A stretch of DNA of 64,000 bases from Rhodospirillales bacterium (GTDB lineage Bacteria > Pseudomonadota > Alphaproteobacteria > Rhodospirillales > Defluviicoccaceae): the NCBI GenBank assembly GCA_016712595.1, contig JADJQT010000001.1, forward strand, positions 1,168,501-1,232,500. The letters run 5' to 3'. A program made the translations under genes and the position numbers. Shown here piece after piece: positions 10,140 through 17,866 of the stretch. The notes beneath the pieces are model-generated. The model searched no databases and was not told where the DNA came from. It saw only the letters and a program-made list of their open reading frames with translations. Every line of letters begins with the position of its first letter. Within the stretch, counting starts at the first letter, position 1.

Positions 10140-10487
10140 GGCATCAGCCAAGACGGCGGGCTGGTGCGCGGCGCCTGTTTTTTCGCCACGTGCACAAGAT
10201 TGGCGATCGCGTGGCGCCGAGCGGCGCCTCGTGGTCGGTATGATGGCGACGCCGTTGCGTAATTGGGCAGCACTGCCTATGGCGTAAGCAACCGGCGTGG
10301 CGGCGATAGGTGAGGGACCAAGGCGCCGGGTGCTCCCCCCTTGCGCGATCGCGAGAGTCCCCTGTTGGTTGCCCTCGGCGCACCGCAGTCTTAACTCCCT
10401 ATTATCGGGTGGGTGCGCCGATGGGCACGCGGGGTACCCACCGAGCGCGCGATGCGGTCCGGGACGTGCCGATACGAGGAAAAGCGA
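10140..10487. other. Intergenic region between divergent urtA and copA
   Basis: Together with the urtA promoter segment this is a 416-base divergent intergenic region. I see no convincing gene here. It should hold the copA promoter and any urtA upstream activator sites. I could not recognise a CueR-type operator with confidence. The short open frames in it are Arg/Pro/Ser-rich and look like GC-rich noise. Confidence 0.5.
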
Positions 10488-12779
10488 ATGCCCGATGACG
10501 CCGCGATGAACCGAGTTGAAATTCTCGCGCCGGATCGCGCCGCGGTTTCCCTCAATGTTACCGGCATGACCTGCGCTGCATGTGCCGGGCGAGTGGAGAA
10601 GGCGCTGCGGCGGGTTCCGGGAGTGCGCGACGCCTCGGTCAATCTTGCCATTGAGCGCGCTGAAATTGACCTCGAGCCCGGCGGCCCGGAGGCGAGCGTG
10701 CTGATCGAAACCGTCGAGCGCGCCGGTTATGGCGCCACGGAGTACGTGGCGGATGTGCCGACGGGCGAGGGGACGGCTGACGACGCTGAAGATGGACAGC
10801 AGCGTCAGGCGCGCCGCGATCTATGGTTGCTCGCCTTCTCGGCCGCGATGACGGCGCCGCTGGTCGCGCAAATGGCGGCGATGTCCCTCGGCATTGCCTG
10901 GCATATGAGCCCTTATGTCGAGGCGGCGCTGGCCAGCCTCGTGCAGTTCGTCGTCGGCGCCCGGTTTTATCGCGGAGCCTGGCGGGCGTTACGCGGCGGC
11001 TCCGGCAACATGGATGTCCTGGTGGCGCTCGGCACTAGTGCCGCCTACGCGTTCAGCTTGGCGATGCTGCTGCGGTCCGGTGAGCAGGCCGGAGGCCATC
11101 TCTATTTCGAGGGCGCGGCGGTCATCATCACCATGGTCATGGCGGGGAAATGGCTCGAGGCCCGCGCCAAGCGGGGAACGACGGCGGCGATCCGCCGGCT
11201 GATGGCGCTGCGCCCGGAAACCGCGCGGATTGAACGCGGCGGAGCGGTGGAGACCGTGCCGATCGCCCGCGTCGCGGCGGGCGACGTTCTCGTCGTCCTT
11301 CCCGGAGAACGCATTCCGGTCGATGGCAGCGTCCTTGACGGTGAGAGCGAGGTCGACGAATCCCTGATCACCGGCGAGAGCCTGCCGGTGGCAAAGCGCG
11401 CGGACGACGCGGTTACCGGTGGTGCGATCAACGGAACCGGCCGGCTGCGGATGCGCGCGGTTGCCGTCGGCGCCGATTCAACGCTCGCTCGCATCATTCG
11501 GCTGGTCGAGCACGCGCAGGTCGGCAAGGCTCCCGTGCAGCGGTTGGTTGACCGGGCCAGTGCCGTATTCGTTCCGGTCGTCATCGCGCTTGCCGCGGCG
11601 ACGTTTGTCGGCTGGATGCTCGTCACCGCCGATTTCGAGGCGGCGCTGATCGCCGCGGTTTCGGTTCTGGTGATCGCCTGCCCGTGCGCGCTCGGTCTTG
11701 CCACACCCACGGCGCTCGTCGCCGGCACCGGTGCCGCCGCGCGGGCGGGTGTGCTCATCCGCGACATCGAAGCGCTGGAACGGGCGCACCGGATCGATAC
11801 GGTTGTTTTTGACAAGACGGGAACGCTGACCCTTGGGCAGCCAAAGGTTATTCAGATCGAGCCCATCGAGCGGGACTCGACGGAGGTACTCGCGGCGGCG
11901 GCGGCGATTCAGGCCGGCAGCGAGCACCCGCTGGCCAAGGCGGTTCTGGATTACGCCGGTGAGCGGGGCATATCGCCCTCGCCGGCGGAGGCGGTGCGCA
12001 GTCGCCCGGGCATGGGAGTGATCGGTCGCATCGGCGGCGTGACGGTCGCGATCGGCAATCGCGCCCTCATGGATGGCGAGGGCATCGGGCTCTCGGCCGA
12101 TATCGAAGCGCACCTCGCCGCAATGGAATTGGCGGGGCGCACTCCGGCCATGGTCGCCATCGGCGGAACGGTCGCCGGTATCCTTGGAATCGCCGATCCA
12201 CTTCGCGCGGAAGCGCGCGTCGCCGTCGCGGCGTTGAAGGCACGACGGATCGAAACGCGGATGCTGTCGGGCGATACCGAGCGCATCGCCGCCGCCGTCG
12301 CCCGCGAGCTCGGGCTTGACGCGGCGCGCGGTTCCGTGCGCCCGGACGGGAAGGCGGCTGCCGTCAGTGCCATTCGCAGCGAAGGCAAGGTGGTGGCGAT
12401 GGTCGGTGACGGCATCAACGACGCACCGGCGCTGGCGGCGGCGGACGTTGGCATCGCCATGGGAACCGGCACCGATGTCGCCATGGAGACCGCCGGAATT
12501 ACCTTGATGCGACCCGACGTACGCCTGGTTCCGGCGGCGCTCGACGTCTCGCGGGCGACGTGGCTGAAGATCCGCCAGAACCTGTTCTGGGCATTCGTCT
12601 ACAACCTCGTCGGCCTGCCGCTCGCCGCCGCGGGCGAACTCAGCCCGGCGCTGGCAGGCGCGGCGATGGCGCTCAGCTCGACCTGCGTCGTGTGCAATTC
12701 GCTGCGCTTGCGCGCATGGCGTCCCCGGCGGACGACCGGCACAGATCGGCGCGGGATGGCCGCGGCGGCGCGCGCCTGA
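10488..12779 (+). CDS. copA: Cu+-exporting P1B-type ATPase CopA
   Basis: This is a heavy-metal P-type ATPase of 763 residues exporting Cu+ (or Ag+) from the cytoplasm. It has one N-terminal HMA domain with GMTCAACAGRVEKAL (residues ~20-85) and eight predicted membrane helices. The metal site is CPCALGLATPTAL, the phosphorylation loop DKTGTLTLG, the P1B SEHPLAKAV motif is present, and the hinge is GDGINDAPALAAADVGIAMG. The CPC motif and the MT/ASS-type distal helix point to copper. The ATG at 10488 follows GAGGAAAAGCGA; an upstream in-frame ATG at 10413 gives a non-conserved leader. It is convergent with the mycofactocin operon (3 bases from the mftB stop) with no sign of a link. Confidence 0.95.
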   Translation: MPDDAAMNRVEILAPDRAAVSLNVTGMTCAACAGRVEKALRRVPGVRDASVNLAIERAEIDLEPGGPEASVLIETVERAGYGATEYVADVPTGEGTADDAEDGQQRQARRDLWLLAFSAAMTAPLVAQMAAMSLGIAWHMSPYVEAALASLVQFVVGARFYRGAWRALRGGSGNMDVLVALGTSAAYAFSLAMLLRSGEQAGGHLYFEGAAVIITMVMAGKWLEARAKRGTTAAIRRLMALRPETARIERGGAVETVPIARVAAGDVLVVLPGERIPVDGSVLDGESEVDESLITGESLPVAKRADDAVTGGAINGTGRLRMRAVAVGADSTLARIIRLVEHAQVGKAPVQRLVDRASAVFVPVVIALAAATFVGWMLVTADFEAALIAAVSVLVIACPCALGLATPTALVAGTGAAARAGVLIRDIEALERAHRIDTVVFDKTGTLTLGQPKVIQIEPIERDSTEVLAAAAAIQAGSEHPLAKAVLDYAGERGISPSPAEAVRSRPGMGVIGRIGGVTVAIGNRALMDGEGIGLSADIEAHLAAMELAGRTPAMVAIGGTVAGILGIADPLRAEARVAVAALKARRIETRMLSGDTERIAAAVARELGLDAARGSVRPDGKAAAVSAIRSEGKVVAMVGDGINDAPALAAADVGIAMGTGTDVAMETAGITLMRPDVRLVPAALDVSRATWLKIRQNLFWAFVYNLVGLPLAAAGELSPALAGAAMALSSTCVVCNSLRLRAWRPRRTTGTDRRGMAAAARA

Positions 12780-12782
12780 CCC

Positions 12783-13133
12783 TCAGCGGTGGGTGAGCCC
12801 GGTTGACGGAGATGTCGGCACGGACGCAAGGGGACTTGCCGGCCCGGCGGACGGATCGGTGTCGCGGACAAGAAGGCCCATGCGTTCAAGCTGCGCCACG
12901 CTGTCGAGCAACGGCTTGACCTGCTCCGCCGTCAGGCCTTGGCTTTGCACGAATGCATGGGCGGCGTCGACGAGCGAAGAGCTGTCATCAAGCCCGAGGA
13001 GAAAATCAGCGGCGATGCGCGAATGGATGAAGTAGAGACGGCGGTTGTCGTAGCGATAGATCAGCCCGCCGAAGCGCTCGGCGCGGATCGCAACGCCGGC
13101 TGCAAGTCGAACCCGTCCGTCCTGCGTCGTCAT
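12783..13133 (-). CDS. mftB: Mycofactocin RiPP recognition protein MftB
   Basis: This protein of 116 residues has a PqqD-like RiPP recognition element (residues ~5-95: VRLAAGVAIRAERFGGLIYRYDNRRLYFIHS...). MftB binds the MftA precursor and presents it to the radical SAM enzyme MftC. The last ~20 residues are a Pro/Ser/Thr-rich tail (ASPLASVPTSPSTGL) outside the domain. It is the last gene of the island, and its start overlaps the SDR stop by 4 bases (ATGA), so translation is coupled. Unusually it is ~11 kb from mftC and separated from mftA by the SDR gene. Confidence 0.88.
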   Translation of the reverse strand: MTTQDGRVRLAAGVAIRAERFGGLIYRYDNRRLYFIHSRIAADFLLGLDDSSSLVDAAHAFVQSQGLTAEQVKPLLDSVAQLERMGLLVRDTDPSAGPASPLASVPTSPSTGLTHR

Positions 13134-13939
13134 TTCAGCATCCTTCCCGCATCCACTTTCAACGTATGTCCGGTTACGTAACGCGCGTCATCGGAGGCGA
13201 GCCACAGCGCGGCGCTGGCGACATCCATCGCCTCGATGAGCTTCACCGGCAGGGAGTGGCCGGTGAAGATGAAATCGACGAGCTCGTGCCGCGCCATTCC
13301 CGCCGCCTGGGCCATCCCGGTGATGATGTCGGTATTCACCGCGGTCGGGTGTAGGGTATTCACCGTGATGTTGTAGGGAGCCAGTTCCTGGGCCAGGGAC
13401 TTGGCCAGCCCGACAATTCCCCACTTCGAGGCGCAGTAGTGCGCCATGCCGGGTTCGCCCCGCAGCCCGGCGACGGACGATGTCATGAGGATACGCCCGC
13501 CGGTGTTCTGCGCCAGCATGCGCGGCACCACGTACTTTACCGCCAGCCAGCAGCCCTTGAGATTGACGTCGAGCATGATGTCCCACCACTCTTCGGTGAT
13601 GTCCCAGCACAACGCCATGTCGGCGATGCCGGCATTGCAGACGAGAATATCGATGTGGCCGAGTGTGCCGACCGTCTCCGCGACCGCCCGCTCCATGTCC
13701 TCGGCGCTGCGGACGTCGGCTTCGATGCGCAACGCCTTGCGCCCGAGTTCGCCCACCTGCCTGACCGTCTCGGCGAGATCATCGGTGGTGGCAAGCGGAT
13801 AACGGGGGTAGGAGAGCTGGCGGCAGATATCGAGCGCCGCGATGTCGGCCCCCTCCCGGGCCATCGTCACCGCGTGCGCGCGCCCCTGGCCGCGGGCGGC
13901 GCCGGTGATCAGAGCGACCTTGCCGTCAAGCTTGCCCAT
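13130..13939 (-). CDS. Mycofactocin-coupled SDR family oxidoreductase
   Basis: This is a short-chain dehydrogenase of 269 residues. It has the NAD-binding start KVALITGAARGQGRAHAVTMAREGADIAALDICRQL, the NAG motif in LVCNAGIA, and catalytic Ser (SSVAGL), Tyr and Lys (HYCASKWG). The insertion after the second beta strand (DICRQLSYPRYPLATTDDLAETVRQVGELGRKA) is the signature of the subfamily found with mycofactocin genes. Those enzymes are thought to hold NAD(H) without exchange and to use mycofactocin as electron acceptor. The substrate cannot be deduced. Lying between mftA and mftB, it is very likely part of the pathway or a client enzyme. Confidence 0.9.
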   Translation of the reverse strand: MGKLDGKVALITGAARGQGRAHAVTMAREGADIAALDICRQLSYPRYPLATTDDLAETVRQVGELGRKALRIEADVRSAEDMERAVAETVGTLGHIDILVCNAGIADMALCWDITEEWWDIMLDVNLKGCWLAVKYVVPRMLAQNTGGRILMTSSVAGLRGEPGMAHYCASKWGIVGLAKSLAQELAPYNITVNTLHPTAVNTDIITGMAQAAGMARHELVDFIFTGHSLPVKLIEAMDVASAALWLASDDARYVTGHTLKVDAGRMLK

Positions 13940-14015
13940 TTGGACCTCCTGCCGGCTGTCATGCGCCGCGACCGCGCGGGCGTAAACCGGCCACGGCCGC
14001 GTGCGCTGGCGAGGA

Positions 14016-14207
14016 TCAGTAAACGCCGCACATCCCGTCGATGCTGACTTCCTCGATGACGACTTCCTCGAGAATGCGCAGTTTGTCCGACGGCGGCACG
14101 GTGATTGCGACAGGCGCTGAAGGTGGCGGCGTCAAGCCGGCTGCCGCGTTTCCGCCAGGCGTTTCGGTATCGACGTTCGTTCCGTCGCTTTCGTATTCCT
14201 TGAGCAT
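14016..14207 (-). CDS. mftA: Mycofactocin precursor peptide MftA
   Basis: This is a 63-residue peptide ending in the invariant mycofactocin core region EEVSIDGMCGVY, directly before TGA. MftC decarboxylates and crosslinks the terminal Val-Tyr, and MftE then releases the modified dipeptide. The ATG at 14207 has a strong ribosome site (GGAGG) 8 bases upstream. The peptide is about twice the length of the mycobacterial example because of an N-terminal acidic part (MLKEYESDGTNVDTETP) and a Pro-rich segment (LTPPPSAPVAITVPPS). It lies between mftF and the SDR. Confidence 0.95.
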   Translation of the reverse strand: MLKEYESDGTNVDTETPGGNAAAGLTPPPSAPVAITVPPSDKLRILEEVVIEEVSIDGMCGVY

Positions 14208-14304
14208 TTTTCCTACCTCCGTTGGACGTATCATTGTCCGTCGTGGCGTGCGGCGCCGAACGCCCGATCGCTCCGCGAGCGCCGCTTGAGTGTTGCACCG
14301 CACG

Positions 14305-15846
14305 TCACCGTTCCCACCGCACGCGCGGCAGAAACGGGCGAAGCGTGCGGCGCCGCAGGCATCCACGCCAAACACCCAGTTGATAAGCCGCCATTTCCAG
14401 CCAGTACAGACCGACGAACGTCGAAGGTGCGAGCGGTGGGCGCAGTCGGCGATAATCGATGACGGGCGCGGTGAGCAGCAGAACCGCGATCGCCGGGAGC
14501 AGGGCGGGCACAACAAGTCCGGCGGCGAGAAGTATGAGCCCCTCATAGCGCACGGTGCTGGCGCTCAGGTGATAGAGCGCGGCGCCGTGCTCGCGCAGGA
14601 GCGCCGCACCGACGTCGCCAAGGGAGACGAGGAGGCCCATGCCGCGCAAACGGCTCCACTTCGCCCGTACCTCGAAGGCGACGATGGCGGCGATCAGCAT
14701 CGTCCCTGCCAGGGCCAGCGGCGGAGAAACCAGGGCGATCGTCACGGTGGCGAGGGCCAGGAGCGAAACGCGCGGCAGGCGCAAGGTGCGCCGATTTTGC
14801 CGATGACGACACTGCAGGTCTGCCTCCGACGAGGCGTAATCGGCGCGGCGGGCGAGCAGCGCGCCCAGGCGATCGCGATGATGATGGACGATCCGGCCCT
14901 GCGGTTCGTACCAGGCGCTGTGGCCGCGTTCGAGCACGCGCCAGATGAAATCGACGTCCTCGCCGAGCTGCATTTCGCTGGCGAACCCGCGCTCGGCGAG
15001 CAGAATGTCGCTGCGAACGATTAGGTTGCAGGTCGGCAGATAGGCGATCGCCTCATTCGGCCCGACCGGCCCGGCATTCGGCCCCATATCAAGCGGCGAA
15101 CGGACGGTCTCGAATGCGGCGATGCGCCCGTCCGGGGGCGGCGCTATGACCCTCCCGCCGACGATGCCGATCCTCGGATCAGCGAAATGCGGCACAAGCA
15201 CCCGCAACCACGCGGGGTCGGCCTCACAGTCGTTGTCGATGAACGCCACCAGCTCTCCTTCCGCCTCGGCGGCGGCGCGGTTGCGCGCGGCGGACGGGCC
15301 GATGTTGCGCGCGCAGCGCAGGAGGCGGATCGGCAGATCGCCAAGGACCGTGCGGAGCGGCGGCTCGGATGCGTCGTCGACGACGAGGATCTCGCGCTCG
15401 CCCGGATAGTCGATCGCGAGCAGGGATTCGACGCACCTCCGGCTCGCCGCCGGGCGATTGCGTGCGGCGACGATGATCGTTACCCGCGGCCAGCGGACGA
15501 GGGCTGCCGGCGTGCGGATGAGCAGGCGGCGGCAAACGAGGGAGTCAAGGAAGGTCGCCGCTTCGCGCGCCGAGACACCCGGCACGCGCCGCGCGACCTC
15601 GGTTGCGGTGCTCCCCTGTCCGAGCGCGGAAAGCAGCGAAAATGCCAAGGCGCTCAGGCGCATTGCCAGCAGCGGACGTGCCGAAAACAGGACACCGCTG
15701 CCGACCTGTGCATGCGTCCGGTCGGCGACGAGTTCGAGGTTCGGCTGAAGCGCATAGCGCGCCCCATCGGCGGCGCACAAGTTGACCAGCGCACCGCTCG
15801 CGGCCGTCGCCGACGGTTCAGCAACGCGCGCCCCGGCTTCGATCAT
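14305..15846 (-). CDS. mftF: Mycofactocin glycosyltransferase MftF
   Basis: This is a family 2 glycosyltransferase of 513 residues, thought to attach beta-1,4-linked glucose units to premycofactocin. Residues ~25-110 form a PqqD/winged-helix-like domain (ALQPNLELVADRTHAQVG...FLDSLVCRRLLIRTP). The GT-A domain starts at VTIIVAARNRPAASRRCVESLLAIDYP, with DDASEP and the metal-binding stretch ELVAFIDNDCEADP. At least two hydrophobic helices lie in the C-terminal third (LALATVTIALVSPPLALAG; LLAAGLVVPALLPAIAVLLL), so it is membrane-associated. It follows mftE by 13 bases. Confidence 0.9.
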   Translation of the reverse strand: MIEAGARVAEPSATAASGALVNLCAADGARYALQPNLELVADRTHAQVGSGVLFSARPLLAMRLSALAFSLLSALGQGSTATEVARRVPGVSAREAATFLDSLVCRRLLIRTPAALVRWPRVTIIVAARNRPAASRRCVESLLAIDYPGEREILVVDDASEPPLRTVLGDLPIRLLRCARNIGPSAARNRAAAEAEGELVAFIDNDCEADPAWLRVLVPHFADPRIGIVGGRVIAPPPDGRIAAFETVRSPLDMGPNAGPVGPNEAIAYLPTCNLIVRSDILLAERGFASEMQLGEDVDFIWRVLERGHSAWYEPQGRIVHHHRDRLGALLARRADYASSEADLQCRHRQNRRTLRLPRVSLLALATVTIALVSPPLALAGTMLIAAIVAFEVRAKWSRLRGMGLLVSLGDVGAALLREHGAALYHLSASTVRYEGLILLAAGLVVPALLPAIAVLLLTAPVIDYRRLRPPLAPSTFVGLYWLEMAAYQLGVWRGCLRRRTLRPFLPRVRWER

Positions 15847-15859
15847 CCGTCTGTCCCGG

Positions 15860-16657
15860 TCATGCGGTTGCCCCGCTCATCGGTGGGTCCCGATCCTTCG
15901 CCGCCGCCGAACTCGCGGAATGGGCCAGGCATCGCCGGTAGTCGGCGATTTCCTGAGCCAAGTAGCGCTCCCCGCGCGAGCCGTCGGCATATCGGGCGTC
16001 CCCCAGCGTGCCGGTGGGTGTTATCGGGCGCAGTCCGGCGTCGATGAGCCTGGACATGAGGTCGTCGGCCGGCCCGACATACCCCGCGACGATGCGTTCC
16101 CGACGGACCAAATCGGGACGCAGGCAGAGCATCTCGGAGGTCTCGCCCTCGCCGGCGTGCAGTCCCAGTGCCTCGGGTGAAATCCCGTCCGCTCGCGCGA
16201 TGGCGATCAATGCCGCCGACGCGGCGGTGGAGCAGCCGAGGGGCCGAACCTCGAGCTCGGGCAGTTCATCGCCAAGGCGCGCGCACGCGCTCTCGATCGC
16301 GCGGACATTGCCGCCGTGGGCCGAGAGCAGCACCAGCCGGCGCACGCCCCAGCCGCTCATCCGCCGCGCGCAATCGACGATGACGCTGGCGAGGGTCTCA
16401 TGCTCGAGGCTCAGCAGTCCGGCGAACCCGATGTGCTCGTCGGAGCAGCCGATCGGCAGCGCCGGTGCGATGATCGCGTCCGTAAGGTGCGCTGCGAGGC
16501 GTTCTGCCAGCGCCTGCGCACGGACGGTATCCGTGCCCATCGGCAGGTGCGGACCATGCTGTTCGGTCGCGCCCAGCGGCAAGATCACCGTGCGAGCTCC
16601 GTCAGCGACGGCCTCGGCCACCTCCGGCCAGGTCTGATCGGCGAGGTGATTGGTCAC
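15860..16657 (-). CDS. mftE: Mycofactocin creatininase-family peptidase MftE
   Basis: This is a creatininase-fold metallopeptidase of 265 residues. It has the metal-ligand motif PLGATEQHGPHLPMGTDT near the N-terminus, SAHGGNVRAIE in the middle, and HAGEGETSEML. MftE cleaves the MftC-modified precursor to release the C-terminal Val-Tyr-derived dipeptide. The start overlaps the ETF-beta stop by 4 bases, showing that the biosynthetic and electron-transfer genes are translationally coupled. Fe2+ and Zn2+ have been reported as metals in the family. Confidence 0.92.
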   Translation of the reverse strand: MTNHLADQTWPEVAEAVADGARTVILPLGATEQHGPHLPMGTDTVRAQALAERLAAHLTDAIIAPALPIGCSDEHIGFAGLLSLEHETLASVIVDCARRMSGWGVRRLVLLSAHGGNVRAIESACARLGDELPELEVRPLGCSTAASAALIAIARADGISPEALGLHAGEGETSEMLCLRPDLVRRERIVAGYVGPADDLMSRLIDAGLRPITPTGTLGDARYADGSRGERYLAQEIADYRRCLAHSASSAAAKDRDPPMSGATA

Positions 16658-17523
16658 ACCGTCTCGTCCAGGAAGCCACGCGCGCGCAGGAAGGCGATGA
16701 TCGCATCGGCCATGTCCTCGGGCGATCCCTCGATGATCTCACTCGCCTTCTGGGCGATTCCGGCGGACATGATCTGGGCGATGCGTTCTTCGGGGGACAG
16801 GCTGCTGTCGGGAATGAAGATCGTTCGCGGCCGGGGTCGCGGTGGCATCGCCGCATGCACCGTCGATGACGGAAACGCCAGATCGAGCGGGGAAAGGCCG
16901 AGATCGGGCAGGTCACGCGCGGGGATGGCCGCCCGTTTCGCCTGCATCAGGCCGGGCAGGCTCGCATAGCGCAAGCGGACGCCGCCGGCGGCGAGGCCGA
17001 GGACCGCCGGCATGGTGACTTCCCCCTCGGAGCGGGCGCCACGATCAAGGCGCCGGTGAAAATGAACGCGCGCGGCATCGACGCTGAGCTCGGTGATCTC
17101 GGTGACGACGGGCCAGTTCAGGTATTCGCCCAGCAATGCCGGAATTTTCCCCGAACCGCGCTCCAGGCTGCGGCCGCCGCACAGCACCAGATCGGGCAGG
17201 CCTTCGGTGCGCAGGGCCGCCGCGATGAGAATGGAGGTGACGGCGGGCTTGGTGCCCGATCGTCCCTCGTCCCACAGGCGCAGCACCCGATCGGCGCCGA
17301 CGGCGAGCGCCTCGCGCAGCACCGTTTCAGCCTCGATGGGACCCACGGTCAGCGCACTTAACGTATCGCCCGTGGCGCGCAGGCGCAGCCCCATCTCCAA
17401 GGCAACGGCATCCGCCGGGTTAAGAATGTGGAGCGTGCGGCCGCTATCGATCTCGCCGGTCAGGGGATCGACCTCGATCGTATCCGGGTCGGGAACATAG
17501 GTAAGGCAGACGGCGATATGCAT
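16654..17523 (-). CDS. etfB: Electron transfer flavoprotein beta subunit (FixA/EtfB family)
   Basis: This protein of 289 residues has the ETF-beta/FixA N-terminus (MHIAVCLTYVPDPDTIEVDPLTGEIDSGRTLHILNPADAVALEMGLRL). The middle part contains PDLVLCGGRSLERGSGKIPALLGEYLNWPVVTEI, the conserved ETF-beta segment. The C-terminal ~80 residues (PRPRPRTIFIPDSSLSPEERIAQIMS...) include an extension with a partner-binding helix. It pairs with the ETF-alpha encoded at 19,227-20,285. Whether it belongs to the bifurcating (NADH-using) or classical ETF type cannot be decided by eye. Confidence 0.9.
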   Translation of the reverse strand: MHIAVCLTYVPDPDTIEVDPLTGEIDSGRTLHILNPADAVALEMGLRLRATGDTLSALTVGPIEAETVLREALAVGADRVLRLWDEGRSGTKPAVTSILIAAALRTEGLPDLVLCGGRSLERGSGKIPALLGEYLNWPVVTEITELSVDAARVHFHRRLDRGARSEGEVTMPAVLGLAAGGVRLRYASLPGLMQAKRAAIPARDLPDLGLSPLDLAFPSSTVHAAMPPRPRPRTIFIPDSSLSPEERIAQIMSAGIAQKASEIIEGSPEDMADAIIAFLRARGFLDETV

Positions 17524-17581
17524 TTCTGGCCCTTTTTCTCCGATCGGCCGGTTGCCGGGCGAGGCGAAACCATCCGTAGCT

Positions 17582-17866
17582 TCAGGATTCGCGGAACGTC
17601 ACGCCGTATCCGCCATCGGGATAGTCCCAGCGCAGGGCACCTTCCTTGCTGCAGACGATGAAGCATGTGCCGCATTCGAAGCATTGCTCGTAATTGAACA
17701 ACACACTGCCGTCGCCAAGCGGCACGAAAAGATTGGCGGGGCAGACATAGACACAGGCACGGACCGAGCAGGTTTTGCATTTATCCGGATCGACAACGAT
17801 ATGTGGTTTGTCGTCGACCCTGAAGCGGGTCGTATGCATCTTTTCTTCGTGGGTGGTCATTACCAT
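17582..17866 (-). CDS. fixX: FixX-like ferredoxin of the ETF:quinone oxidoreductase
   Basis: This small ferredoxin of 94 residues carries eight cysteines in two sets: CKTCSVRACVYVC (C-x2-C-x4-C-x3-C) and CFECGTCFIVC (C-x2-C-x2-C-x3-C). That spacing, with the CPANLF and FNYEQCFECGTC context, is the FixX/ETF-QO C-terminal ferredoxin family. It would carry electrons between the ETF and the FixC flavoprotein or quinone. Its start overlaps the end of fixC. Two starts are possible, ATG 17866 and ATG 17860 (TAATG overlap); the first has a GAGGGCC site upstream. Confidence 0.9.
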   Translation of the reverse strand: MVMTTHEEKMHTTRFRVDDKPHIVVDPDKCKTCSVRACVYVCPANLFVPLGDGSVLFNYEQCFECGTCFIVCSKEGALRWDYPDGGYGVTFRES

